Assembly: GCA_041398605.1 (NCBI GenBank)
Contig: JAWKUK010000021.1
Location: 62,001 to 126,000, forward strand
Reading direction: 5' to 3'
Origin: JAWKUK01 sp041398605
Lineage (GTDB): Bacteria; Planctomycetota; UBA1135; GCA-002686595
DNA: 64,000 nt
In this document: positions 35,308 to 44,696 of the stretch, one piece after another
Numbering within the stretch: position 1 is the first letter of the stretch
How the letters are laid out: each line of letters begins with the position of its first letter
Program-made: the position numbers and the translations under genes
Notes under the pieces: generated by a model
Database searches by the model: none
What the model saw: the letters and a program-made list of their open reading frames with translations, nothing else
Told to the model about the DNA's origin: nothing

Positions 35308-37128
35308 TCAGAAGCTGAGGACGGCCTCAGGCGGATAGATCCGAACGACCTCCAGCACGCCGGAGGCGGCGCGGCCGCGGACGCGATCACCCGCAGCGAG
35401 CCGAGCGCGGACGCGCGGGTCGATCGCGAGCGGCAGCTCGTTGCCATCCAGCGCACGCAGCACCGCAGCGGAGTCGTCTACGACCTCGAAGACATCGCCT
35501 GCTTCGCTGCCGTCGAGCGCCGGCGCCTCGCGGACCTCGGCGTTGGCTTCCACGACACGCGGCAGCGACGCATCGAGCCCGTCGAGCGCGGGCTCCAAGG
35601 CCCCCATCACGTCGTGCTCGTGCGCATCACGGCACCATTCGCCGAAGCGCCGCAGGGCCGCCAGCAGCGCGCGCGCGGCGTCTGCGTCGCGCACGACGCC
35701 TCGCTCGATGACCCAGAAGCTCGCGAAGCGTACGAGGTCGCGCCCGGCGAGCTCCTCGAAGACGCCGATCGGCTCGGCGAACGTCGCCAAGTGCGCGAGC
35801 GGCGCGAGCTCCCGCGCGGCGGCCTCGCCGGCCGTGACGCTCGTCTCCCACACGAACTCGTGCACCATCGCGCCGACGACGCCGGGGAAGTCGGGCGCGG
35901 GCGCGTCCTCTTCTTCGACGTCCTCGCCGTCTTCGCCGAGCCCCAGCGCGACCCGCAGCGCAGCGAGCTCCGCCAAGGCGTCCGCGCCCGCTGCGCGGTT
36001 GCGCGCGAACTCATCGACGGCCTTGGCGCGCGCTTCGTCGCTGTTCGGCGCGCCTTCGAGGTGTGCATTCGAGCGGGCTTGGCGCAGCGGCTTGCGCTCG
36101 GCGCCAGGCGTGCTGGTCACGGGGCCCGGACCCTCGACCGGGCTCGTGGCGCCGGGGTCCGGGCTGGCGAGCACGTTGGCTTGATCGAGCGCAAAGGCGC
36201 GCCCGAGCTCGATCAGCCGCGCCCGTGCGAGCCGGAGGTCGATCGAGGTGTCGAACGCGAGCTCCTCGAGGACCTCACCGACCGCGTCGCCGAGCCCAGG
36301 GACGATCTGCGTGCCGTCGAGCGGCATGGCCGCGAGGCGCGCGAGGATAGACTCGACGTGTTGCGGCTCGAGGTCGTGCGCGAGCAACCACTCGCGTCCA
36401 GCCGCCACCGTGGCGCGCACGTCCGGCACGGCCGAGGTCGGTGCGGCGCCGCCGCCGTACGACACCGGCCCAAAGAACATGCGTTCGAGCTCGGCCTGGG
36501 CGAGCCGCAGGACCTTTGCGCCCGGCCCTTGGCGCAGGCGCGTGAGGTCGCGCTGGTACGCTGCGACCAATCCCTCGCCGCGGAAGACGGCGGCCGCAGG
36601 CGACGCGACGTGCAAGCCGTCCCCCACCGGGTAGAGGCGCCCCACCAAGAGGTCCCCGGTCGTGAGGCGCAGCGAGAGCTCCGGCGCCAACAGCGCGTAC
36701 TGCGCCAGGCCCGAGAGGTCGCGCAGCCACGCGCCCTCGCTCGCGCGCACCTCTTCGACCTCGAACGCGCCCGTCGTCGACGCGAGGAAGCCGTCGAGGG
36801 CGACCTCGAGCGCCTCAGCGTCCTCGCTGTCCCTGGCGGTCCCGGGATGGTCGCTCGCAGCCAGCGCCTGGCGTGCCTCGCCAAGCAAGCGATCCGCTGG
36901 CGCGCCGACAAGGGCTGGGCTATGCCGCTCGATCAGGAACCACTCTGCGTGGCGGCGTGCCGCAAGCATGGCTGCCTGCGGGTCGGTCACCGGCGGCGCG
37001 CCGGCGAAGAAGACGGGCACGCTGGCCTCGAACTCCCGCGCGGCGTCGGCGTCCTTACGGACAGCCTCCATGAGCACGTTGATGACACGTTCCAGGGCCG
37101 CGGAGAGTTGATCATGGGAGAGGCTCAC
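35308..37128 (-). CDS. large acidic protein of unknown function
   Basis: 606 residues, acidic and Ala/Leu/Glu-rich, with no membrane helix or signal peptide. There may be two related halves. The N-terminal one contains HAEWFLIERHSPALVGAP, and the C-terminal one contains FASFWVIERGVVRD and ARALLAALRRFGEWCRDAHE. Between them lies a low-complexity linker with a Glu/Asp run (EDGEDVEEEDAP). The C-terminus has a beta-type segment, ARLAAGDRVRGRAASGVLEV. Predicted cytosolic. I cannot name a family. Convergent with the GyrI-like gene, separated by 17 bp of tagacg repeats. Confidence 0.65.
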   Translation of the reverse strand: MSLSHDQLSAALERVINVLMEAVRKDADAAREFEASVPVFFAGAPPVTDPQAAMLAARRHAEWFLIERHSPALVGAPADRLLGEARQALAASDHPGTARDSEDAEALEVALDGFLASTTGAFEVEEVRASEGAWLRDLSGLAQYALLAPELSLRLTTGDLLVGRLYPVGDGLHVASPAAAVFRGEGLVAAYQRDLTRLRQGPGAKVLRLAQAELERMFFGPVSYGGGAAPTSAVPDVRATVAAGREWLLAHDLEPQHVESILARLAAMPLDGTQIVPGLGDAVGEVLEELAFDTSIDLRLARARLIELGRAFALDQANVLASPDPGATSPVEGPGPVTSTPGAERKPLRQARSNAHLEGAPNSDEARAKAVDEFARNRAAGADALAELAALRVALGLGEDGEDVEEEDAPAPDFPGVVGAMVHEFVWETSVTAGEAAARELAPLAHLATFAEPIGVFEELAGRDLVRFASFWVIERGVVRDADAARALLAALRRFGEWCRDAHEHDVMGALEPALDGLDASLPRVVEANAEVREAPALDGSEAGDVFEVVDDSAAVLRALDGNELPLAIDPRVRARLAAGDRVRGRAASGVLEVVRIYPPEAVLSF

Positions 37129-37265
37129 GCAGCGATCTTAGCCCAGGAGCGGGTGTCGTTGGGCCCCCCATCGATCGACCGCGGGTCGGCGGCGGCGCGA
37201 TTCGAGCCAGATCCGGTCTCGAAGCCGCGCGGCGCGGCCGATAGCCCTGGTGGGAGACTCCGACC

Positions 37266-37925
37266 ATGGCACTCATCATTCAGGCACAAGCCCCCACGGG
37301 CGGCGGCGGCACGCTGCTCGGGCACTGGTTCAGCGGAACGCCTTGGATCGACATCGTCGGCCTCGGCATCTTGCTGACCTTCCTCGGGCTCGGGATCAAA
37401 CACGGGCTCGTGTGGCAGGTGACCCGGCTCCTGGGCATGGTCATCGCGGTGGCGATTGCGCGCAGCGCCGCGCCGGACCTCACGCCGCGCTTCCAAGCGG
37501 CGCTCGAGCTGCCCGAGCGTGCCTGCCAAGGCATCGTGTGGGTCCTCGTCTTCGTCACCTGCCTGCTCATCGCCTCCGGCATCGGGATGATCGGCAAGCG
37601 CGCGCTCGAGGCCGTCCAGCTCGGCCCGATGGACCGCGCCGGCGGCGCGCTCGCAGGCGCGATGACCGGGGTCGTCGTGCACTCCGCTTTGATGGTGCTC
37701 TTGATGTCCGTCGGGAGCGCGCAGTGGTCGGCGCACACCTTCGAAGGCTCGCGGAGCGCGGTGGTCCTCGACAACCTCGCCCGCAAGTCCAACCTCCTGC
37801 TCAACGCGCAGGCGGCTGAGCGCATCGTCGGCCCCTGGGGGCAGCACTACGACATGCAGCGCGGCCGCGAGATGCGCGAGCAAGGCGAGATTGTCCAGCG
37901 GGGCGCGGCCGCCAGCGTCCGCTGA
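37266..37925 (+). CDS. CvpA-family membrane protein
   Basis: 219 residues with four membrane helices. The start TPWIDIVGLGILLTFLGLGI and then GLVWQVTRLLGMVIAVAIA match the CvpA/colicin V production family. GPMDRAGGALAGAMTGVVV matches its conserved (L/N)xxDRxxGxxxGxxxG segment. The family is of uncertain function; it is tied to colicin V secretion in E. coli and to envelope processes elsewhere. No secretion operon is near. The last 40 residues are polar, ending QGEIVQRGAAASVR. Confidence 0.85.
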   Translation: MALIIQAQAPTGGGGTLLGHWFSGTPWIDIVGLGILLTFLGLGIKHGLVWQVTRLLGMVIAVAIARSAAPDLTPRFQAALELPERACQGIVWVLVFVTCLLIASGIGMIGKRALEAVQLGPMDRAGGALAGAMTGVVVHSALMVLLMSVGSAQWSAHTFEGSRSAVVLDNLARKSNLLLNAQAAERIVGPWGQHYDMQRGREMREQGEIVQRGAAASVR

Positions 37926-37994
37926 CGCGCGGCGTCGGCGGGTCCGCCCCCCCCTGCCGATCCAGTCCAACCGATCCGGTCCCGCGCCGCGCCC

Positions 37995-38774
37995 TCAACC
38001 CGTCGCGGCGGGCTCGACCTCGAGCCACGCGCCCGGCAAGATCAGCAGCGCTCCGCCCGGGGTGAATTCGAGCTCCGCCCCCGGCGCGATCGCGCACAGG
38101 CGAGCGATGCGCTGCGGGTCCGCGCGGAACGGGCGCAGCTCGAGGGCAGCAGCCCCATCGCTGCCGATGAGCCAGCGCCCGGAGCACGAGCGCCCCTCCG
38201 CCTCGGCATCACCGACGGCGAGCCAGGCGCACGCCGCGACCACCCAGGGGATCTGCCACCCATCGAGCGCCGCAGGCGAGAGGAGCGGTGTCACGGTTCG
38301 GTCGCACCCGAACGTGACCTCGCGGCGGCGCGCTGCGACGGCGACGAGGTCCAGCATCAGGCGCAGCCCGCGGCGTTCACGACGGCTGAGCAGCGCGTTG
38401 GCGCCCAAGGCGCTGCCGAGGACTGCGAGCACGTAGCCGAGCTCGCGCGCGCGCTCGCCCGCGCGCGCCAGGTCGTCCGCGCGGTCAAAGAAGAGCGCGT
38501 CGGCCCCGCCGAGCTCCAACACCGCCCGCATGCCCGTCAGGAGCTGCGTCTGGTTGTTGAATTCGTGCAGCAGCACGGGCAAGAGACCGGCGACCCAGGG
38601 GTCGACCTTGCGCTCAGAGAGCGCTTTCGAGGTCCCCGCCGCGCAGCTGCCCACCGCAGGGCTCCCGGGGCCAGGGCTCCCGAGGCCAGGGCTCCCGGGG
38701 CCAGGGCCCCCAACGGTGCCCGCTGCGATGGACGAACCGGCAGCAGGCCTATCGCCAAGGGGGTGGGGCGCCAT
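37995..38774 (-). CDS. H-box (histidine-kinase dimerisation-like) protein without ATPase domain
   Basis: 259 residues from the ATG at 38774. The N-terminus has GPGSPGLGSPGPGSP repeats from a 15-bp direct repeat (about 38655-38715), then LLPVLLHEFNNQTQLLTGM, which resembles the histidine phosphoacceptor box of kinases (H-E-x-N-N). Helices continue to about residue 150. The ATPase boxes N, G1 and G2 are not seen; the C-terminus is beta-rich (LEFTPGGALLILPGAWLEVE). It may be a phosphotransfer or degenerate kinase protein. The frame is open into the tRNA-Leu gene upstream, which is not coding. Confidence 0.6.
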   Translation of the reverse strand: MAPHPLGDRPAAGSSIAAGTVGGPGPGSPGLGSPGPGSPAVGSCAAGTSKALSERKVDPWVAGLLPVLLHEFNNQTQLLTGMRAVLELGGADALFFDRADDLARAGERARELGYVLAVLGSALGANALLSRRERRGLRLMLDLVAVAARRREVTFGCDRTVTPLLSPAALDGWQIPWVVAACAWLAVGDAEAEGRSCSGRWLIGSDGAAALELRPFRADPQRIARLCAIAPGAELEFTPGGALLILPGAWLEVEPAATG

Positions 38775-38790
38775 CGGTGTCACTCGTCGT

Positions 38791-38876
<86 letters not shown>

Positions 38877-39003
38877 CCTCGTTGTGCGCACGGTACCCGA
38901 CCGCGCCGCAGTTGCAAGCGGAGACCCGCTGAGCAGCGCGAAAGAGCGCTACCACGCGGGCCCCCATCCCTTCAGCGGCGCTGCCGTCGCCGCGTGTCGT
39001 CGA

Positions 39004-40062
39004 TCAGTTGAACGTCACAGAGAGACCGTCCGCGAAGTTCGAGGTCGCCGAGCCGCCGACGACGTCGCGGTACCAGGAGGTGAAGTGCCAGGTCTGACCC
39101 GGCATCACGGTCACGAAGCCGCTCGGGCTCGGGTGCTGCATGAGGTCGATGGCGAGCTCGAATTCGCCGAGCGTCCCCGAGTTCTTGATCTGACCGGCGC
39201 CTACGTAGCGGCCGATCGAGCCGGAGAGGCACAGGAGGCCCTGGCTGCCGCCCGGGTTCGGAGTGTTGCCCTGGGTCATGCTCGTCAGGAAGAAGCCGAA
39301 CGCGTTCTGCGGCATGCCGGACGACATGAGCACAACGTTGTTCGCCGCGACGGACGCGCTGCCCATCGCCGACATCGCCGCAGCACTGCCCGTCGAGTTC
39401 GCGTTCGCGGTGCAGAAGTTCGATCCGAGCCCTGGCGGACCCAACTGGGTGATCTGCAAGCCGTTGATCGAATCGAACTGACTCGAGACCGTGAAGTTGA
39501 TCACGACTGCTGCGCCGGTGGTGACCGTCACTGAGTGCTCCGCGTGCGTTACGCCCGGCGCGAACCCGGCCGAGAAGTCCCCGCCGACAGACTGCAGCGG
39601 GTCGATCGATCCAACGACCTCCACGCCGGTGAAGAACGAGCTGTTGTCGGGCGCCATCGCGTAGGTGAAGAAGCGATAGTTGCCTGGCGCGAGGCCGCGA
39701 ACGGTGAGCGTGCTCGGTCCGCCGTTGTAGTAGCAGTCGTCCATCAGCGCCTGGTCATCGCCGGTCGTGTTGACCTCATCCACCCCCAGGGAGAAGAACC
39801 CGCCGCTCCCGAGCGCATCGATCTCGAGCACGACGCTCGAGACGGCGCCGGTGGTCGTTGTCAGCGGTGACGAGGCGTAGAACACCCCGAAGGCGTCGGA
39901 GTCCAGGGCGTTCCAGACCCCACTTTGCCCGGACGCGGCGCCGTAGGTGCTCGCCGGCGTACCGAATACGCTGGCGCCACTACCGAAGTCGACGTTGAAG
40001 GTCTGCGCTTGGGCCGCACCGGAGACGAGCGCGAACGCGAGGGCGAAACGAGTTGTGTTCAT
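39004..40062 (-). CDS. secreted two-domain protein ending in a NANSTG module
   Basis: 352 residues. The signal peptide NTTRFALAFALVSGAAQAQ is followed by a beta-rich domain of about 200 residues (FNVDFGSGASVFGTPASTYG and LRGLAPGNYRFFTYAM-like pieces). The C-terminus is a module of about 130 residues beginning FCTANANSTGSAAAMSAMGS and including CLSGSIGRYVG, which aligns with the module in 22304-23155 (YCTANANSTG, CLGGSIGRYS). It ends at SVTFN exactly where that module ends. It is exported; a surface or matrix adhesion-type role is inferred. The module family seems to be characteristic of some planctomycetes. Confidence 0.8.
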   Translation of the reverse strand: MNTTRFALAFALVSGAAQAQTFNVDFGSGASVFGTPASTYGAASGQSGVWNALDSDAFGVFYASSPLTTTTGAVSSVVLEIDALGSGGFFSLGVDEVNTTGDDQALMDDCYYNGGPSTLTVRGLAPGNYRFFTYAMAPDNSSFFTGVEVVGSIDPLQSVGGDFSAGFAPGVTHAEHSVTVTTGAAVVINFTVSSQFDSINGLQITQLGPPGLGSNFCTANANSTGSAAAMSAMGSASVAANNVVLMSSGMPQNAFGFFLTSMTQGNTPNPGGSQGLLCLSGSIGRYVGAGQIKNSGTLGEFELAIDLMQHPSPSGFVTVMPGQTWHFTSWYRDVVGGSATSNFADGLSVTFN

Positions 40063-40242
40063 GGACAGAGGCAACCTGCAGGACTTTGGAAGGAAGGGGC
40101 CGCCGCCCGGCCCCGCCCGTGCCTCAAGGATCCCCGACTGAGCGCTAGCGCGCAACCGAAACGCTCACCAGGCCCAGGAACGAGCGGCTCCCCCATCGAG
40201 CCCTCACGTCGCCAATTGGATCAACCAGTCGCGCTGGGTGCC

Positions 40243-41331
40243 TCACCTGTCCAGCGCACGCGCCAGGATCTCGAAACAGAGCGCCCGGTAATCGAGGCCA
40301 GCGACAGCCGCTTCCCTCGGCAGGAGTGACCGTGGGGTAAACCCAGGCAGGGTGTTCACCTCGAGGAGGACGGGCGCCTCCCCTTCGCCGCACACACCGC
40401 CGCGTGCCCCGGGGACGATGAAATCGATGCGGGCGTACCCGGTGCCACCGACGGCCCCCCAGGTCGCGCAGGCGGCGGCCTGGACCGCGCGCTCGTTCCC
40501 GGCGCCCAGGGCCTCGGCTGGGCAGCGCTCGAGGGCACCGTCGTCGGAGTACTTCTCGGCGTAGTCGAAGAAGGCCGCGCTGCCCTTCGGCAGGATCTCG
40601 ATGACGGGCAAAGGTGTCGCTCCGGCGCCGTTCCCGATCAGGCCGACGCTGACCTCCAGCCCAGTCACGGCCGCCTCCACCACGGCATCGCCGCCGGCCT
40701 CGGCGATCGCGTCGAGCGCGCGCGCGGTCTCGTCGTTCGAGGCGCAACGGAAGACGAAGACCGACGAGCCCCCGGTCGCGTGCTTCACGAAGCGCACGGC
40801 CCCAGGCAAGGCTGCGGCGCGCGCCAGGACCTCGGCTCTGTTCGCGCGCAACACGTCGAGCCCGGCGCAGAAGCCCGGCGCGACTCGGACACCCGCCTCT
40901 TGGGCCGCCAGGCGCGTGCGCCCCTTGTGCATGCAGAGCGCCGCCGTCGCGTGCCCGGTCCCCGTAAACGGGCGCCCCGACACCTCGAGAAAGCCCTGGA
41001 TCCTACCGTCCTCGCCGGCGCCGCCGTGCAGCGCGAGCAGGAAGATGGCTTCCCGCGGGAGCGCGCCGAGCGCAGCCTCCGGGGCCAGCGGAACGCCGTC
41101 GACATGCCAGCGGTCGACCCCATCGATCTCGACGGGGAGGATCAGTGGCCGCAGGGCGGCTGTTGGACCGTCACCGGGCGCGCGCAGCGCGGCCAGGATC
41201 GCGCGGCCGCTCGTCAGCGATACCTCGCGCTCGGTGGACGTGCCTCCGTGCAGCACGACGACTGGGCGGCGGGCCAGAGCTTCGGTGTGCCGCGGCCATG
41301 CGAGTGCGGACGGGGCGAGTGCGTAGGACAT
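40243..41331 (-). CDS. ddl: D-alanine--D-alanine ligase
   Basis: 362 residues, ATP-grasp fold. VVVLHGGTSTEREVSLTSGR is the N-terminal Ddl signature and LALHGGAGEDGRIQGFLEV its partner (usually L-H-G-x-x-G-E-D-G). ATP site: FVKHATGGSSVFVF. Metal and substrate site: YARIDFIVPG and LLEVNTLPGFTPRSLLP. It joins two D-Ala for peptidoglycan precursor synthesis. It follows the UDP-sugar pyrophosphorylase gene (52 bp away) on the same strand, which fits a cell-wall theme. Slightly longer than usual at the N-terminus. Confidence 0.9.
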   Translation of the reverse strand: MSYALAPSALAWPRHTEALARRPVVVLHGGTSTEREVSLTSGRAILAALRAPGDGPTAALRPLILPVEIDGVDRWHVDGVPLAPEAALGALPREAIFLLALHGGAGEDGRIQGFLEVSGRPFTGTGHATAALCMHKGRTRLAAQEAGVRVAPGFCAGLDVLRANRAEVLARAAALPGAVRFVKHATGGSSVFVFRCASNDETARALDAIAEAGGDAVVEAAVTGLEVSVGLIGNGAGATPLPVIEILPKGSAAFFDYAEKYSDDGALERCPAEALGAGNERAVQAAACATWGAVGGTGYARIDFIVPGARGGVCGEGEAPVLLEVNTLPGFTPRSLLPREAAVAGLDYRALCFEILARALDR

Positions 41332-41383
41332 GAGCTGGCTGGTGCGATGCGGTAGGTGACCGAGGGTCGCGCAGGGGGATCGC

Positions 41384-42778
41384 TCAGGCGTAGTGGTGTC
41401 CGTCGTTCAAGACGCGCGGCGCGGCGCCGCGCGCGCGCAGCTCCTCATGGCTCTCCGCGTGGCGCGGATCGATCTCGATCAGCGGCAGCCCGTCAGCCCC
41501 AAGCGGCGGCTCGGGCAACTGTGCTGCGCTCGCGAGCTGAGCGAAGTGGCGCACCAAGTCCGCGCGGCACGAGGCGGGCGAATCGAGCCCAGAGGCATTC
41601 TTCACCGGGCTGAACTCGAGCCGCCGTTCGACCTCCAGCGTGACGCTCGCGTCGGTCGCGCCGAGCGCGTCGAACACGAAGGTCTCGAACTTCACGCCCT
41701 CGACTTCGATGGGTCGCCCATCGGGCCCGACGCTCTTCAGCTTCTTGCGCGCCAGGTGCCACGGCAGGTGCAAGCGGCCGCCGCGGTTCAAGTCCTCGAC
41801 GAACCCGCGGGCCAACATGTGCGCGGCGATGTTCCCTGCGCCAAAGAGGAGGGCGCCCTCGGCGTCGCGGGCGTCACGCAGCTGCGCGGGGAGATCGGAG
41901 TACTCGATGCAGCCGAGCTTGCCGTCCGCGCGACCGATGACACCGACCTTCTCGTGCGCGTCGCGCTTCGTCACGACTTTGCTCGACATCCCAGCGCCAG
42001 CCTCGGCGTGCAGGCCGACAAACAGCGGGTCAGCGGGGCGCGCGAGGGGATTGTCGACCTGGAAGTACGAGAGCCGCTCGATGCCACGGGCGGCCATGTC
42101 CGCGAGCGCGCCCGGAGGTCGCAGCGCAGCGAGCGACCCGCCGTGCCCGTTGGGCGCGAGGAACAGGCGCTCCGCGCTCTCAAGCACGATGCGGCCGTCG
42201 GAGGTCAGCGCGGGCAGCATGGCCTGCGAGAAGAAGAACACGTCCTCCGGCGCCAGTCCAAAGTGCGCGTGCTCGGCGAAGAACCGGCGTGTCTCGGCGT
42301 CGTTCGCGGGGGACGTCATGACGTACCACGTCGGCCGGAACCCGTGCCGCGCTCCGGCAGCGACGATGCGCGCCGCGTGCCACGCAAAGAGCGGCGACGC
42401 GGTCAAGGGCCCGATGGGATAGCAGCCTTTGGGCCCTTCGTAGCCGAGCCGCGAGCCCTGCCCGCCAGCGACGAGCATGAAGCCGACGCGCCCCTCTGCC
42501 AGAAGGGCCGCTCCTCGACGGCGAGCCGCATCTGCCGCGGCGGTCGAGGTCTGACCGAGCCGGAAGAGCTCCGGCGGCTGAAAGTCAGCTTGGCCGTGGC
42601 TCGCGCCGCCGTCGTTGAGCAACCCGACCAGGTCCGAGATGAGCGCGAGGTCGAGCGCTGCGAGCTCAGCGCCGAGCTGGGCTTGGGCGGAGCCCTCAAG
42701 GCCCTGCCAAGCACGGACGAGGTGGCCTTGGCCAGAGGCCTCGAGTCGAGATACGAGGGCGGGGTCGAGGGACTTCAC
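41384..42778 (-). CDS. UAP1/UDPGP-type UDP-N-acetylhexosamine pyrophosphorylase
   Basis: 464 residues. VAGGQGSRLGYEGPKGCYPI (about residues 103-122) is the nucleotide-binding loop of the eukaryote-like UDPGP family. YVMTSPANDAETRRFF, FFFSQAMLPALTSDG, LAPNGHGG and FQVDNPLARPADP complete the UDP-sugar site, and FSPVKNASGLDSPASCRADL is typical of UAP1. It should make UDP-GlcNAc or a similar UDP-sugar from UTP. Unlike GlmU, there is no acetyltransferase part. It lies directly upstream of ddl on the same strand. Confidence 0.85.
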   Translation of the reverse strand: MKSLDPALVSRLEASGQGHLVRAWQGLEGSAQAQLGAELAALDLALISDLVGLLNDGGASHGQADFQPPELFRLGQTSTAAADAARRRGAALLAEGRVGFMLVAGGQGSRLGYEGPKGCYPIGPLTASPLFAWHAARIVAAGARHGFRPTWYVMTSPANDAETRRFFAEHAHFGLAPEDVFFFSQAMLPALTSDGRIVLESAERLFLAPNGHGGSLAALRPPGALADMAARGIERLSYFQVDNPLARPADPLFVGLHAEAGAGMSSKVVTKRDAHEKVGVIGRADGKLGCIEYSDLPAQLRDARDAEGALLFGAGNIAAHMLARGFVEDLNRGGRLHLPWHLARKKLKSVGPDGRPIEVEGVKFETFVFDALGATDASVTLEVERRLEFSPVKNASGLDSPASCRADLVRHFAQLASAAQLPEPPLGADGLPLIEIDPRHAESHEELRARGAAPRVLNDGHHYA

Positions 42779-42818
42779 GATTCCCTAGCGTACCCCGCCC
42801 TAGCGGTGCCTGTCACCG

Positions 42819-42842
42819 GCGCTGGGCTCCGATACCCAGCGC
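42819..42842 (-). terminator. 8-bp hairpin between the coiled-coil gene and the pyrophosphorylase gene
   Basis: gcgctggg (42819-42826) pairs with cccagcgc (42835-42842) around an 8-nt loop. It lies just past the stop of 42875-43249 on the minus strand. Weak call. Confidence 0.4.
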
Positions 42843-42874
42843 GCGCGAGCACCCGCTGGGCTCAAGCGTTGGGT

Positions 42875-43249
42875 TCAACTGTTGGCGCTGACGCCGTCAC
42901 CCTTGGACAGCGCGGTCAGCATCTGCTCGATCAAACGCACCATCGCCTCGAGGCGAATCTCCGTGCGCATCTGACGCTGCACGATGCGTTCCACCACCGG
43001 CGGCAGGACTGCCTCGCGCACATAGTTGTTGATCATGTTGATGATCTCAGCGCGATTGGCATCCGGGAGCTTGTGGAAGTGGTAATCGAACTTCGCCCGC
43101 AGGATGTCCTCGGTGGTGTGCATGCACTCCTTCGAGATCTCCTCGAGGTTCTGCTTGTCATGCTCCTTGTGGAACACTTCGAGCTTGTAAGCGTGCAGGA
43201 GCTCCTGGAACTTCTTGTGCACGGGGTGCCAGTCCTGTTGGTGGGTCAA
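42875..43249 (-). CDS. small helical/coiled-coil protein of unknown function
   Basis: About 124 residues if a TTG at 43249 is used; a GTG at 43222 (VHKKFQELLHAYKLEVF) is also possible. The frame is open further to 43360, but that part is Arg-rich and unlike protein. The body is strongly helical: LEEISKECMHTTEDILRAKF, DYHFHKLPDANRAEIINMIN and LEAMVRLIEQMLTALSKG. Many His, Lys and Glu residues, and no membrane segment. It sits after the fab cluster on the same strand with a gap of about 196 bp. No family recognised. Confidence 0.65.
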   Translation of the reverse strand: MTHQQDWHPVHKKFQELLHAYKLEVFHKEHDKQNLEEISKECMHTTEDILRAKFDYHFHKLPDANRAEIINMINNYVREAVLPPVVERIVQRQMRTEIRLEAMVRLIEQMLTALSKGDGVSANS

Positions 43250-43445
43250 TTGGGGACACGGCCGAACGCGCGTTGCGTCGGCACGCCTTGATTGTACGAC
43301 GCCGACCGGCGGGATGACACTCCGGCGGCCGGTCCGTCTCCGTCTCTTCGCGTGTCTCACCGCAGGCTGCGTCCAGCGCTTCGCCTACGGCCAGATTGCC
43401 GCAGAAGCCCAGATCGCGGCACAGGTGCTGCCCCGCGCGCGCGGC

Positions 43446-44696
43446 TCAGGACGCGAGCTCGCCCACGAGCACCGACACGTTGTGCCCCCCGAAACCGAGG
43501 GAGTTGCACAGCGCGTTCCGCACCCGCATCTCACGCGCAGCGCCGGGCACGTAGTCCAGGTCGCAGGCGGGGTCCGGCGTCTCATAGTTGCGCGTTGGGT
43601 GCACCGTGTTCGAATGCACCGCGAGGACGGTGTACACGAGCTCGACGCCCGTCGCACCGCCGAGCAGGTGCCCGATCATCGACTTGGTCGAGCTCACCGC
43701 GAGCTTGTCAGCGTGGTCACCGAACACCCTGCGAATCGCCTTCGTCTCGGTCGCGTCGTTGTACTCGGTGCTCGTCCCGTGGGCGTTGACGTAGTCCACC
43801 TCATCGAGGTTGACCTTGCCGTGACGCAGCGCCTCTTCCATCGCGCGCGCCGGCCCATCGCCTGACTCTTCGGGCGCGGTGATGTGGAACGCGTCGTCCG
43901 TCGAGCCGTAGCCTTTGACCTCGCAGTAGATGCGCGCACCACGGGCCTTCGCGCGCTCATACTCTTCGAACACGAGCAGGCCGCACCCTTCGCCCATCAC
44001 GAAGCCGTCGCGGTTCAGGTCGAACGGGCGCGAGGCGGCACCTGGGTCATCGTTGCGGGTCGAGAGCGCCTTCGCAGACGCGAAGCCCGCCATCGAGAGC
44101 GGCGTGATCGCGGACTCCGAGCCGCCGGTCACGACGATGTCGCAGTCATCCCACTGGATCGCACGCCAAGCCATGCCGATCGCATGCCCAGCGGAGGCAC
44201 ACGCGCTCGAGGTCGTGAACGCTGTGCCCATCAGGCCATGGCGGATCGCGACTTGGCCGCTCACCGCGTTGGCCATGATGCGCGGGATGAAGTGCGGGCT
44301 CACGCGACGCGCGCCCCGCTCCACGAGCACTGCCTGTTGCTCGAGGATGCCCGTAATCCCACCGATGCCAGTGGCGATGATCGTGCCACAGCGCCTGCGC
44401 AGCTCAGGGGATTCATTCTTGATCCCGTCGAGCCCCGCATCGCGCAGCGCCTCGTCGGAAGCCATCAAGGCCCACATCGTGAACGGGTCCAGCTTGCGCT
44501 GCTCCCGGTCATCGAAGCCGTGCTCTTCGGGCTTCCAACGGATCAATCCACCGATCGTCGCGGTGAGGCCGGTCGTGTCAAAACGATCGACCGTGGAAAT
44601 GCCGTTCTCGCCCGCGAGGATCCGCGGGAGAGACGACTCGACATTGAGCCCCAGGGAGTTCACCGTCCCCAGGCCCGTGACCACGACTCGGCGCAT
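43446..44696 (-). CDS. fabF: 3-oxoacyl-ACP synthase II
   Basis: 416 residues. FabF condenses malonyl-ACP with growing acyl-ACP. The catalytic triad is visible: Cys in TTSSACASAGHAIG (about residue 163), His in NAHGTSTEYND and His in KSMIGHLLGG. RRVVVTGLGTVNSLG at the N-terminus and GFGGHNVSVL near the C-terminus are family marks. The ATG at 44696 begins the recognised protein. It is last of the rpmF-to-fabF run, 149 bp after acpP. Confidence 0.96.
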   Translation of the reverse strand: MRRVVVTGLGTVNSLGLNVESSLPRILAGENGISTVDRFDTTGLTATIGGLIRWKPEEHGFDDREQRKLDPFTMWALMASDEALRDAGLDGIKNESPELRRRCGTIIATGIGGITGILEQQAVLVERGARRVSPHFIPRIMANAVSGQVAIRHGLMGTAFTTSSACASAGHAIGMAWRAIQWDDCDIVVTGGSESAITPLSMAGFASAKALSTRNDDPGAASRPFDLNRDGFVMGEGCGLLVFEEYERAKARGARIYCEVKGYGSTDDAFHITAPEESGDGPARAMEEALRHGKVNLDEVDYVNAHGTSTEYNDATETKAIRRVFGDHADKLAVSSTKSMIGHLLGGATGVELVYTVLAVHSNTVHPTRNYETPDPACDLDYVPGAAREMRVRNALCNSLGFGGHNVSVLVGELAS

